NCBI GenBank assembly: GCA_002479145.1
Contig: DLLX01000048.1
Coordinates: 33,130-56,590 of the forward strand
DNA: 23,461 bases
Reading direction: 5' to 3'
Origin: Prevotella sp. UBA7551
GTDB lineage: Bacteria; Bacteroidota; Bacteroidia; Bacteroidales; Bacteroidaceae
Made by a program: the position numbers and the translations under genes. Each line of letters begins with the position of its first letter. Positions within the stretch are counted from its first letter, which is position 1. Shown here piece after piece: positions 16,515-23,461 of this stretch. Below the pieces are notes generated by a model. The model made no database searches. It saw nothing but the letters and a program-made list of their open reading frames with translations, and was not told the DNA's origin.

Positions 16515-17765
16515 TTACTTGCTAAGAATGTTGTGTGCGACTTCCAGTGCGGTAATCATGTCCACACCTGTTGCGTCGTCGAGTTTTATCGGATTGTGGC
16601 CACAAAGTACCGCTCCTGCTGCATAAAGGTTGTCTATGGGCTTGCCGTTGATGAGCGCATGTAGCTTCTCGTCGGTCTTTACGCCGAAGCTCATGTATGG
16701 CTGTGCGTCGAAAATGTAGTCGGCATGCCAGCCGTCGCGGCTCTTCTCCGACTCCACATCGAGGCCGAAGACAGGCTCAAAGACTTTGTCATAATCACTC
16801 TTTAGTCCATGACTTTGGAACGATCCGGAGCAAAGAACGTAGTTGTCAGCCTCAAGCAGCTCCTCTGGCAGGTTCTCCGTCTCCACGGAGACCACCTTGT
16901 TGCCATCCTTGTTGACCTTGCCATTTTTGACAATATCGCTTCTGAAGTAGTAGCCTCCGAGCGATTGCAGCCGTTTGATGAGCTGCATCTGTATGCGTAC
17001 TCCGGGCACTGAGGGTGGCATGGTGGCCACAAACTCGATGGGCTTGTTTATTTGCTTGCGCAGCTTTTCGGCAGTCTCGGCATTGGAGAGTCCCAAGACG
17101 GCAGGCAGAAGAATCACCTCGCCTGAGGCATTCAGCCCATTGATGGCCGTTGTGACCTCGGCAAGATTGTCGTCATCATTGAGATACTTGGCAATATTTG
17201 TTGCACGAAGCTCGCAAGGAGTATGACGGGCGAAGTCCAAAGTGTCCGTATGGAATTCCTTTACTTCTACTTCCACGCCAGCGTTTCGCAGGTTGGCAAC
17301 GAGAAACTCGGTGGGAAAATCAAGGAAGCCGCGTATGTTGGCCACCGTCACTTTCTTATAAGGCAGCTTGTTCTCTTCCTTGCAGGTCACCATTCCGTCC
17401 ATTGTGAGCCATGCCGGCTTCGTGACACCAATCGGGGTCAGGCGGAAGTGATTGGCTTTGGCATTGCCGTTCATCTTCAGTCCAGCTTCGGCCAGGAGCT
17501 TGGCAGCCTCTTCGGCACGCTCAGCCACATTGCTGACGTGGTGATAAGGATGGGATGCGGGCAGCTTGCTTATCGCTTCCAGCGGGTTGTTTACCACCTT
17601 CCCCTCGGCATCATAGCCCAAAAGGCAGATAGAACCAGGGTTAAAGTGCAAGGTGCTTTGCCCTGCTCCTATGACGGCCACTCTTTTCTTGCCGCCTTGT
17701 GCCAAGGCGATTCCGCAGGTAAGACCCGACAAACCGCCTCCTATAATAATTGAATCGTATTTCAT
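16515..17765 (-). CDS. glpB: Anaerobic glycerol-3-phosphate dehydrogenase subunit B
   Basis: GlpB is the second, FMN/FAD-type subunit of the anaerobic enzyme. The 416-residue protein opens with the nucleotide-binding motif SIIIGGGLSGLTCGIALAQ (5-23) and continues with a long flavoprotein fold. It starts with an ATGA overlap with the glpA stop (17762-17765), which points to translational coupling. An AGGAGG lies about eight bases before the ATG and is the clearest ribosome binding site in the window. Near the C-terminus are NLYAAGAVLCGHNPIKLDDATGVD and a helix ALEVAHNILSK, as in other GlpB proteins. The protein has no membrane segment. Confidence 0.94.
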   Translation of the reverse strand: MKYDSIIIGGGLSGLTCGIALAQGGKKRVAVIGAGQSTLHFNPGSICLLGYDAEGKVVNNPLEAISKLPASHPYHHVSNVAERAEEAAKLLAEAGLKMNGNAKANHFRLTPIGVTKPAWLTMDGMVTCKEENKLPYKKVTVANIRGFLDFPTEFLVANLRNAGVEVEVKEFHTDTLDFARHTPCELRATNIAKYLNDDDNLAEVTTAINGLNASGEVILLPAVLGLSNAETAEKLRKQINKPIEFVATMPPSVPGVRIQMQLIKRLQSLGGYYFRSDIVKNGKVNKDGNKVVSVETENLPEELLEADNYVLCSGSFQSHGLKSDYDKVFEPVFGLDVESEKSRDGWHADYIFDAQPYMSFGVKTDEKLHALINGKPIDNLYAAGAVLCGHNPIKLDDATGVDMITALEVAHNILSK

Positions 17766-19405
17766 CGTGCTACCTCCTTATCGTTTCCTGCTACGCGGTT
17801 GAATCCGCAAAGTCCCTCATAAATTAGTGACATAAGCTGTCCTTCGGCCAGTGTGTCGCCCCAAGCCACGGGCTGCATGCCCTTCCAGCGCTCGGCAACA
17901 AACGAAGCCAAATCGCGTTGTGCCTCCTCCGGTTTCATCTTAGCGACTCGGCAGAGTGCGTTGGCGCCCCTGCAAGCACAAAGTTCGCCCTGACAGGTGC
18001 CCATCCCGAGACGGGTGCGGCGGCGGAGATTGATCATATTGTGTACGTGGAGCTTCTCTGCGGCAAACTTCAGTTCGCCCACTGTCACGTCCTCACATTC
18101 ACAAACGAGCGCGTCGTCGATGCTGTTGCCCGTTGGCACCTCCTTGGTCATTGTGCCATGGCGTCCCTCAGCAGCATAGTTGTTGAGTTCTTGTGCGTTC
18201 TCACTCGTTGCGTCTTCCTGCATGGGAACCTCACTTCCGGGCAGTGGAGTGGTGGCAGTCTCGCACGCTTTGTTCACTCCCAGCTTCTTGCAAGCCAGGT
18301 CTGTGGCCACTTCTGCCATCATGCGGTAAGTCATCATCTTACCACCAGTAATGGTAATCATGCCCTCCAGGCCGTCGCGTGTGGCATGATCGAGCAATAC
18401 GATGCCACGGCTGATAGAGCGACCCGACGGGTCATTGTCGGCCGCTACGAGTGGTCGAACACCGCAATAGGCGCGAATGACGCGCGTTGTAGCGCATGAA
18501 GGCGCAAGGTCTATGGCGCCACGCTCCAAGATATCCACTTCCTCCTGCGTGATTTTCAGGTCGTCGACCGATTCAAACGGTACGCGGTCACTGGTCGTTC
18601 CAATGACACAGACTGTGTCGTCGGGCACGAGAATGTCGGCATTCGAAGGCTTGCGGCACCGGTTGATGACCATATTATTGACGCGATGTCCGAAGATGAG
18701 CAGTGTGCCCTTTGCTGGGAACATATTCACGGTGATTCCTGCGAGCTTGGCAATTCCATGTCCCCAGATGCCAGCGGCGTTGATAATCAGCCGTGCGTGC
18801 ACCTCGCTCTCCTCGCCATTGCGGTTGTTGCGCAAGTGCACACCCACGGCACGCCCATTCTCAATCAGTATCTTTGTCACCTCATGATAGGTGAGTGTGT
18901 CGGCTCCGTGGCGGCGTGCGTCGATGATGTTGGCCGTAGTCAGGCGGAATGGATCGATGGAGGCGTCGGGAACGCGTACCGCCCCAATCAGGTTAGGGTT
19001 GACAGCCGGCTCTATGCGTCGTGCTTCCTCCGGTGAAATGACATCGGCCCGGATGCCCGCTTTGTGGCAAGACTCTACGAAAGTCTTCTGATAGTCAAGG
19101 TCATCCTCGGGCAAAGTGATGAACAAGCCGTCGGTCTCTTCAACGCAATGACGTGCAATCTTGCGCAGCGTCATGTTCTCCTTAATACATTCTTTTGCCG
19201 ATTCACCATCGGTTACGGCATAGCGCGCGCCACTATGAAGCAAACCATGGTTGCGACCTGTGGCTCCGTTGGTGAAGTCATACTTCTCAACGAGCAGCAC
19301 ACGCAGTCCCCGCAGGGCACAGTCTCGAGCCGTTCCAGCTCCTGTGATGCCGCCACCGATGATAATGACATCGTACTCTTGTTTCTTGTTCCTATCCATT
19401 GTCAT
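17762..19405 (-). CDS. glpA: Anaerobic glycerol-3-phosphate dehydrogenase subunit A
   Basis: GlpA is the catalytic FAD subunit; it oxidises sn-glycerol-3-phosphate to dihydroxyacetone phosphate. The 547-residue protein begins with the dinucleotide fold DVIIIGGGITGAGTARDCAL (12-31), then GATGRNHGLLHSGARY, which is typical of the DAO/GlpD group. Near residues 435-476 it carries a BFD-like [2Fe-2S] domain with C435, C437, C471 and C476 (CECED ... GTCQGELC). This domain is present in GlpA and absent from aerobic GlpD. It is the first gene of the operon. The ATG at 19405 is used; a second ATG lies two codons later. Its leader carries paired inverted repeats and a promoter upstream. Confidence 0.96.
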   Translation of the reverse strand: MTMDRNKKQEYDVIIIGGGITGAGTARDCALRGLRVLLVEKYDFTNGATGRNHGLLHSGARYAVTDGESAKECIKENMTLRKIARHCVEETDGLFITLPEDDLDYQKTFVESCHKAGIRADVISPEEARRIEPAVNPNLIGAVRVPDASIDPFRLTTANIIDARRHGADTLTYHEVTKILIENGRAVGVHLRNNRNGEESEVHARLIINAAGIWGHGIAKLAGITVNMFPAKGTLLIFGHRVNNMVINRCRKPSNADILVPDDTVCVIGTTSDRVPFESVDDLKITQEEVDILERGAIDLAPSCATTRVIRAYCGVRPLVAADNDPSGRSISRGIVLLDHATRDGLEGMITITGGKMMTYRMMAEVATDLACKKLGVNKACETATTPLPGSEVPMQEDATSENAQELNNYAAEGRHGTMTKEVPTGNSIDDALVCECEDVTVGELKFAAEKLHVHNMINLRRRTRLGMGTCQGELCACRGANALCRVAKMKPEEAQRDLASFVAERWKGMQPVAWGDTLAEGQLMSLIYEGLCGFNRVAGNDKEVAR

Positions 19406-19410
19406 TTGGT

Positions 19411-19453
19411 TTAGGTCTCCTAAGTTTTGTTGTTGGCTTAGGGCGGTTCCTAA
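19411..19453 (-). promoter_or_regulatory. Paired inverted repeats in the glpA leader
   Basis: Two short palindromes stand just before glpA: TTAGG-TCT-CCTAA (19411-19423) and TTAGG-GCGGTT-CCTAA (19438-19453). Read on the minus strand, the one nearer the gene contains AGGAG, the likely Shine-Dalgarno site, 11 bases before the ATG. Because the arms are the same, each could also pair with the other copy, giving alternative folds. This suggests RNA-level control of glpA translation, but the stems are only 5 bp. Confidence 0.4.
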
Positions 19454-19562
19454 AACTTTGTTTTTGTGTTGTTGTTTATGCAGAGCGCCGGCTTGACTTG
19501 GTAGGTTTTGATTTGGGTTTCACCAACTTTCTTACCGAAACTCTTTTTTCCCGATTACACTA

Positions 19563-19570
19563 CAAAGTTA
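19563..19570 (-). promoter_or_regulatory. Probable glp operon promoter (-7 box)
   Basis: TAACTTTG on the minus strand is a full match to TAnnTTTG. A start point about 7 bases downstream would give a leader of about 150 bases before the glpA ATG. No clean TTTG sits 19-21 bases upstream, so the -33 part is weak; an activator may be needed. The region further upstream is very AT-rich. Confidence 0.6.
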
Positions 19571-19936
19571 GGAAAAATTCCCAATACGACCATACTTTAT
19601 TAATTATATTTAACAATAAATCCTCTTTTCTCCTATGCTGGACTTCCGTTTAGTAACGGGTTCGAAATAAAGAAAAGTAAGAATTGTATGTATCATGATG
19701 AGCTTTTTCTTGTAAGAAAGTGGATTAGTATGCGCAAAAGGAGGATTTCTGCTGACGTTTTGTCAACTTGTTACGTTCTTGTTAAGAAAAAGATGGGCTA
19801 ATTTTTTTTTGTTGCTGGCAATTTTATGAAGTGCTTTGAAAAGACTTTCATTTCTTTCATAATGCCTTAAAAGCGGTTGAGTAGGTTGTAAACTTACTCT
19901 GTTGGGGCATGGCCGAAGAGTAGATTCTGGTACAGG

Positions 19937-19985
19937 ACAACCCGCCAGAGAACCTCGCAGAGTTGAGGTCGTCTTGGCGGGTTGT
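19937..19985. repeat. Large two-part hairpin after the GH92 gene
   Basis: ACAACCCGCCA (19937-19947) pairs perfectly with TGGCGGGTTGT (19975-19985). Inside, ACCTC (19952-19956) pairs with GAGGT (19965-19969) around an 8-base loop. It lies 72-120 bases past the GH92 stop. Without a T-tract on either side it is not a standard intrinsic terminator. It may be a 3' end-stabilising stem or a dispersed palindromic repeat. Confidence 0.5.
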
Positions 19986-20056
19986 TGAGTTGTCATGTCC
20001 CTAACAGGTTTTACTGGGCTCGGTTAAATGGATACGGCTTGCCCCGGCAGACTAAC

Positions 20057-22405
20057 CTATTCGTAGTCATCCACAGGCTTTGCACCCATTTCCATGGTGA
20101 GTGTGCCACCTTCCGCAAGTCGTTGGAAGGGAATGCGTGTGCCCCTTATCTGCTTTCCGTCCAGTATGAACCGTTGTACATATTCGTTTTGGCGGCTGTT
20201 GTTCACCGCCTTGATGGTGAACGCACGTCCTTTGTAATAGCTTGGGTGCAGCCGAATGGTCACCTTGTCAAAGATAGTGCTGCCCAATCCCAGTGACGGG
20301 TGCAGGTCGTCGAGACCTTTCACGTCGAAAAGGCCGATGGAGGACATGGTGTACCAGGCTCCCAGCATGCCTTGGTCCTCATCCTGTCCGTAGCCATAGC
20401 CGTGTATGCCGTCTGTCCCATAAAACTCGTTGAGGATGGCGCGCACCCAGTGTTGCGTCCTTGAAGGGCGTCCCGACTCATTAAACAGCCATGAGATGTG
20501 GAGCGAAGGCTCGTTGCCTTGGTTATAGAGTGTGCGCAGTCCGGCGAATGCCTCTACCTCTGTTCCTCCGCTGAAGATTCTTTTTTGTGAGAGGGTAAAG
20601 ATGCTGTCGAGGCGTGCGTTGAACACCTTTGCCCCCACTTTGGCTATCATCGACTGTACATCGTGTGGCACATAGAATGTGTATTGCCAAGCGTTGCCCT
20701 CCTGAAAGCCGCGCCATACCTCCAGAGGGTCGAAGTTTTCGACAAAGGTTCCGTCGCTGTAGCGGGGCCGGATGAAGTTGCATGACGGGTCATACAGCTT
20801 TTCCCAGCCGTGCGACAGGCTCATCAGCCGCTCATAGTCGTCTGCTTTGCCCAGAGCCTTGGCCAGTTGTGCCACGGCATAGGCACTATAGCTGTATTCC
20901 ATGGTGTGCGAGGCAGAGAAATTGTACAGCCCTCCGTCTTTGGCATGGACGTGAGGAACGTACCCCAGTTGCAGAAAATCCTTGGTATCAGCCTTTCCTG
21001 CGCCTCGTGGACGGCCTTCCCATCCCATCTCATTCTTCAGACAGGCTTCGTAAGCCAGTGCGATGTCGAAGTCGCGGATGCCCGCCATATAGGCCGCCAC
21101 AATCATGTTGCTCAACTGATTGGTGCCCACGCCCGACACGAAACGGCTGCAGGCCAACCCGTCGGCCAGCCATCCGCAGTCCTTATACACTTGTAGGTGG
21201 CTGCTGATGTAGTCGCTCATGTGATCGGGATAGGCCATAATCCACAGTTGGGTCAGCCCCCATTGTGCGCCCCACATGGCGTCGGTGTTGTAGAGGTTGA
21301 ACTCCGGCTGCCCATTGCGTTGGGGCAAATGTCCCACCGTCCCGTCGTGTTTGGGGTAGTCGCCATTGATGTCGCTGCACACGCCGCGCCCCAACAGGGC
21401 ATGGTAGAGTCCGGTGTAGAATTTAACCTTGTCCTCCTTGTGTGCCGTCTCGACGGTAATGCGCCCCAACATCTCCTCCCATTCGTTCTCCGCCAGCTCC
21501 TTTGCCTCGTCAAAGGTCAGCGTCCGCGCCTCGGCGAGCCGGTTTCGACGTGCGTTTTCCACGGAAGTGTAGGAGATGCCCACTTTCACGGTCACCTGTT
21601 CACCCTTCCGAGTGGCAAAGGATAGGTAGGCTCCCGCTCCTTCGCCGTTTGCCTCGCGCGCGTACCTATTATTTATATGGGCGTGGTTGAACGTGCCCCA
21701 GCTCGTCGCTTTCTTGTCTATCGTGGCTGAGAAGAAGATGGAGACCGTTGCGCCAGGCTGGTATGCCTTGACGTATTCGGGGTAGGTGACCACATATCCC
21801 TCCACAGTGCCGTCGTCAAGTATGCGCACTTGCGCGTCCTTTACAGCTCCGCTCTCGCCCATTCTGTTGCCGATGTCGAAGATGATGTGGCTCTCCTCCG
21901 ACTGAGGGTAGGTGAACCGTTGCATGGCCACGCGCCTTGTGGCCGTCAGCTCGGCGAGTATGTCGTAGTCTTTGAGCAGAACGCTGTAGTAGCCAGCCTC
22001 TGCCCTCTCGTCGTTATGGCTGAAGTGGGAGCGATAGCCCTCTTTGATGCCCGCCTCGGTGGTGTCGCCCGGCACGGTAATGAGCCGTCCCGTGGTGGCC
22101 ATCACACTGATGCCGCCCACCTGAAACTCGTGGGTACATGGAAAACTTTCTATCGAATGGTCACGGTAGTCGTAGCCAGTGGCCTGCCATCCGTCCACAT
22201 TGCCGTAGTGACCGTTGGTCGATGGCCCTGGCTTGGCCATACCGAAAGGCAGGGAGCCGGGCGCAAAATGAAAGTATCGGCAGTGGGCTGTGCCGATACG
22301 CGGCTCCACATATTGCCTCAGACTGCCTTTTTCCTGAGCCAAAAGAGGCACAGCGACAGTCCAAAGCGTCATCACAAGGGGGAAAAGTAGGGTGATTCGT
22401 TTCAT
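20057..22405 (-). CDS. GH92 family glycosidase, secreted (alpha-mannosidase-type)
   Basis: The 782-residue protein begins with a signal peptide (MKRITLLFPLVMTLWTVAVP, cleavage near LLAQ). The start is placed at ATG 22405, since a longer frame to 22612 would put 69 odd residues ahead and would contain the promoter. GH92 marks are clear: YVEPRIGTA (32-40), PGSLPFGMAKPGP (49-61), GYDYRDHSIESFPCTHEFQVGG (77-98), the presumed acid E569 in GFQEGNAWQYTFYVPHD, and a base region GYGQDEDQGMLGAWYTMSSIG (671-691). The usual alpha-1,2-mannosidase motif HEPSH reads NEPSL at 631-635, and GNDDCGQ reads GQDEDQG, so the linkage it cuts is uncertain. A role in host or yeast glycan breakdown, in the periplasm or at the cell surface, is inferred. 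Confidence 0.88.
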   Translation of the reverse strand: MKRITLLFPLVMTLWTVAVPLLAQEKGSLRQYVEPRIGTAHCRYFHFAPGSLPFGMAKPGPSTNGHYGNVDGWQATGYDYRDHSIESFPCTHEFQVGGISVMATTGRLITVPGDTTEAGIKEGYRSHFSHNDERAEAGYYSVLLKDYDILAELTATRRVAMQRFTYPQSEESHIIFDIGNRMGESGAVKDAQVRILDDGTVEGYVVTYPEYVKAYQPGATVSIFFSATIDKKATSWGTFNHAHINNRYAREANGEGAGAYLSFATRKGEQVTVKVGISYTSVENARRNRLAEARTLTFDEAKELAENEWEEMLGRITVETAHKEDKVKFYTGLYHALLGRGVCSDINGDYPKHDGTVGHLPQRNGQPEFNLYNTDAMWGAQWGLTQLWIMAYPDHMSDYISSHLQVYKDCGWLADGLACSRFVSGVGTNQLSNMIVAAYMAGIRDFDIALAYEACLKNEMGWEGRPRGAGKADTKDFLQLGYVPHVHAKDGGLYNFSASHTMEYSYSAYAVAQLAKALGKADDYERLMSLSHGWEKLYDPSCNFIRPRYSDGTFVENFDPLEVWRGFQEGNAWQYTFYVPHDVQSMIAKVGAKVFNARLDSIFTLSQKRIFSGGTEVEAFAGLRTLYNQGNEPSLHISWLFNESGRPSRTQHWVRAILNEFYGTDGIHGYGYGQDEDQGMLGAWYTMSSIGLFDVKGLDDLHPSLGLGSTIFDKVTIRLHPSYYKGRAFTIKAVNNSRQNEYVQRFILDGKQIRGTRIPFQRLAEGGTLTMEMGAKPVDDYE

Positions 22406-22449
22406 CTGGTGGGTTGCTTTATTGTTGGTAATTGGTTGAACTGATGTTG

Positions 22450-22481
22450 CAAAAGTAGCAAAAAAGGACTGATTTCGCAAG
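22450..22481 (-). promoter_or_regulatory. Promoter of the GH92 gene
   Basis: On the minus strand CTTG (plus 22478-22481, 3/4 match to TTTG), 20 bases, then TACTTTTG (plus 22450-22457, matches TAnnTTTG). The -7 box is 45 bases upstream of the ATG at 22405 and supports that start over the longer frame. Confidence 0.65.
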
Positions 22482-22675
22482 CAAGCGTACGGAAAATAGT
22501 GTACAGTCCGCCATGTAGTGAGGCGAAGAGGTCTCGCTAAAGGTAGCAAGACGCAAATCACCATGAGCTTTGCACATTTACGTAGGTAATTTGTAGCACC
22601 ACCTAAAAACATCGTGGGTAGAGGAAAATGGAAGAAAAAGGCACTCTGTTTGTTTTTTGTCTGAAAGAAAAGGGG

Positions 22676-22683
22676 TATCTTTG
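22676..22683 (+). promoter_or_regulatory. Probable promoter (-7 box) of the ATPase gene
   Basis: TATCTTTG matches TAnnTTTG and lies 29 bases before the ATG at 22712. The nearest TTTG sequences upstream give spacers of 16 or 23 bases, so the -33 element is doubtful. Confidence 0.5.
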
Positions 22684-22711
22684 CAGTAGGAATAACTAAA
22701 CCTCATCAACC

Positions 22712-23461
22712 ATGCAGAAATATGCTGAGTACATTAAGGAGATAGAAATCGACTCATTGTGGAGCGGAAAGAAGCACGTCCGCTGGGAGCTGAACCGCCG
22801 GGTCAACATTCTCAGCGGCATCAATGGGGTAGGCAAGAGCACCATCCTGAACAAAGTGGTGCGCAGTCTCGCCCACGGTGGTGAGTTTCCGAGCCATTTG
22901 CTCAAGGGGGTCCATCTCCGCGTCGAGCCTGAGGAGGCCAAGTGGATCCGCTTCGACATCATCCGCTCTTTCGACCGGCCGCTGATGAGCAGCGAGATTA
23001 CGGGTCGGATAGACTCCGCTCTCGTCACGGAGCTGGATTGGCAAATCTACAAGCTCCAGCGAAAGTACCTCGACTATCAGGTGAATATCGGCAACCGCAT
23101 GATTGAGGCCCTGCAGAAAGGCACCCCCGAGGCTGCCGCTGAGGCGCAAAAGCTCAGCCAACCCAAACAGAAATTTCAGGACCTGATCGATGACCTTTTC
23201 TCCGAGACGGGGAAAAAGATAGTCCGCACGGAGAACGAGATACGATTCACGCAGATTGGAGAGGTGCTGATGCCCTACCAGTTGTCGAGCGGTGAGAAGC
23301 AGATGCTCGTCATACTGCTCACCGTGCTCGTAGAGGACGGCAAGGCCTATGTGCTCTTCATGGACGAGCCGGAGGTGAGTCTGCACGTGGAGTGGCAGAA
23401 AAGGCTCATCGACCTGATACTCGATCTGAACCCCAATGTGCAGATCATCCTCACCACCCAC
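22712..23461 (+). CDS. AAA/ABC-type ATPase, N-terminal 250 residues (cut by window end)
   Basis: Frame +, ATG at 22712, open to the window end. The text has a full nucleotide-binding core: Walker A GINGVGKST (36-44), signature LSSGEKQML (191-199), Walker B YVLFMDEP (213-220) with the glutamate for hydrolysis kept in EVSLH, and TTH (248-250) for the switch histidine. Between Walker A and the signature lies a short charged helical insert (about 95-170), much smaller than in SMC or Rad50. This matches the AAA_15/AAA_21 group found in OLD-like and anti-phage ATPases as well as in housekeeping roles. No transmembrane segment is seen, so it is not a transporter. The missing end is probably short, since the core is almost complete. 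Function is open. Confidence 0.85.
   Translation, partial: MQKYAEYIKEIEIDSLWSGKKHVRWELNRRVNILSGINGVGKSTILNKVVRSLAHGGEFPSHLLKGVHLRVEPEEAKWIRFDIIRSFDRPLMSSEITGRIDSALVTELDWQIYKLQRKYLDYQVNIGNRMIEALQKGTPEAAAEAQKLSQPKQKFQDLIDDLFSETGKKIVRTENEIRFTQIGEVLMPYQLSSGEKQMLVILLTVLVEDGKAYVLFMDEPEVSLHVEWQKRLIDLILDLNPNVQIILTTH

Larger units (their letters stand above)
19406..20056. other. 651-base gap between GH92 and glpA with control elements
   Basis: No gene is supported here. The stretch holds the glpA leader (19406-19560), the glpA promoter (19563-19570) and a large hairpin (19937-19985). The part at 19600-19900 is AT-rich, including a run of eight Ts near 19802-19809, and shows nothing I can name. A short open frame at 19763-19996 (minus) has polar, repeat-like text and no start signal, so it is not called. 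Confidence 0.6.
22406..22711. other. Divergent intergenic region between GH92 and the ATPase
   Basis: The gap holds one -7 box for each direction, listed separately. It also has a small hairpin, GTCT-c-GCTA-AAGG-TAGC-a-AGAC, at 22531-22552. No gene is seen. The hairpin might be an operator, but nothing ties it to either gene. Confidence 0.5.

Noticed and set aside
19640..19670. GGTTCGAA-like text resembling a tRNA T-loop
   Set aside because: The flanking bases do not form a T stem, and no anticodon or acceptor arm can be drawn around it.
19763..19996. 77-codon frame on the minus strand
   Set aside because: Its start lies within the large hairpin, the text is polar and repeat-like, and no start signal or family resemblance is seen.
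22406..22612. Longer N-terminus for the GH92 protein
   Set aside because: A good promoter lies inside this stretch, and a normal signal peptide begins at the ATG at 22405.

Overview
The window looks like a chromosomal segment of a Prevotella-like member of the Bacteroidales. The case rests on the gene families and on the promoters: several intergenic gaps carry the Bacteroidetes form (a -33 TTTG, about 20 bases, then a -7 TAnnTTTG), perfectly so ahead of alaS and dxs. Shine-Dalgarno sites are mostly weak. Genus and species cannot be fixed from the sequence alone. No rRNA, tRNA, CRISPR array, intact insertion sequence or phage gene was seen.

Layout. 1-2206 (minus): a tight run ribF -> CPBP-family membrane protease -> U32 peptidase-family protein (cut by the window edge). 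2469-5129 (minus): alaS, separated from ribF by a strong hairpin. 5168-5203: two facing promoters, fully interlocked, drive alaS (minus) and a small MerR-type regulator (plus, 5242-5592). 5764-6030 (plus): a small cysteine-rich TIGR04076-type protein. 6235-10999 (plus): dxs, trkA and trkH in one apparent operon joining isoprenoid precursor synthesis and potassium uptake. 11001-11936: a decayed outer-membrane beta-barrel tail, a 120-bp nested palindromic element and an intrinsic terminator. 11937-19405 (minus): a full anaerobic glycerol module in the order glpA-glpB-glpC-glpK-glpF-porin. 20057-22405 (minus): a secreted GH92 glycosidase. 22712-23461 (plus): the start of a compact AAA/ABC-type ATPase cut by the window end.

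How the genes work together. The glp block gives a complete route: an outer-membrane porin, the GlpF glycerol channel, GlpK phosphorylation, and the GlpABC dehydrogenase feeding electrons from glycerol-3-phosphate to the quinone pool, as expected for an anaerobe with menaquinone and fumarate respiration. No GlpR repressor or GlpT transporter lies in the window. Control may sit in the RNA: two intercistronic gaps in the operon carry long stem-loops, and the glpA leader carries two short mutually compatible inverted repeats, one of which covers the ribosome binding site. TrkA and TrkH together make a complete Trk-type potassium uptake pair.

Most of the window is ordinary housekeeping sequence. 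The points most worth a second look are the interlocked alaS/merR promoters, the RNA structures of the glp operon, the palindromic element at 11580-11699, the altered GH92 active-site motifs, and the truncated ATPase at the right edge, which may be the first gene of a defence-like pair.
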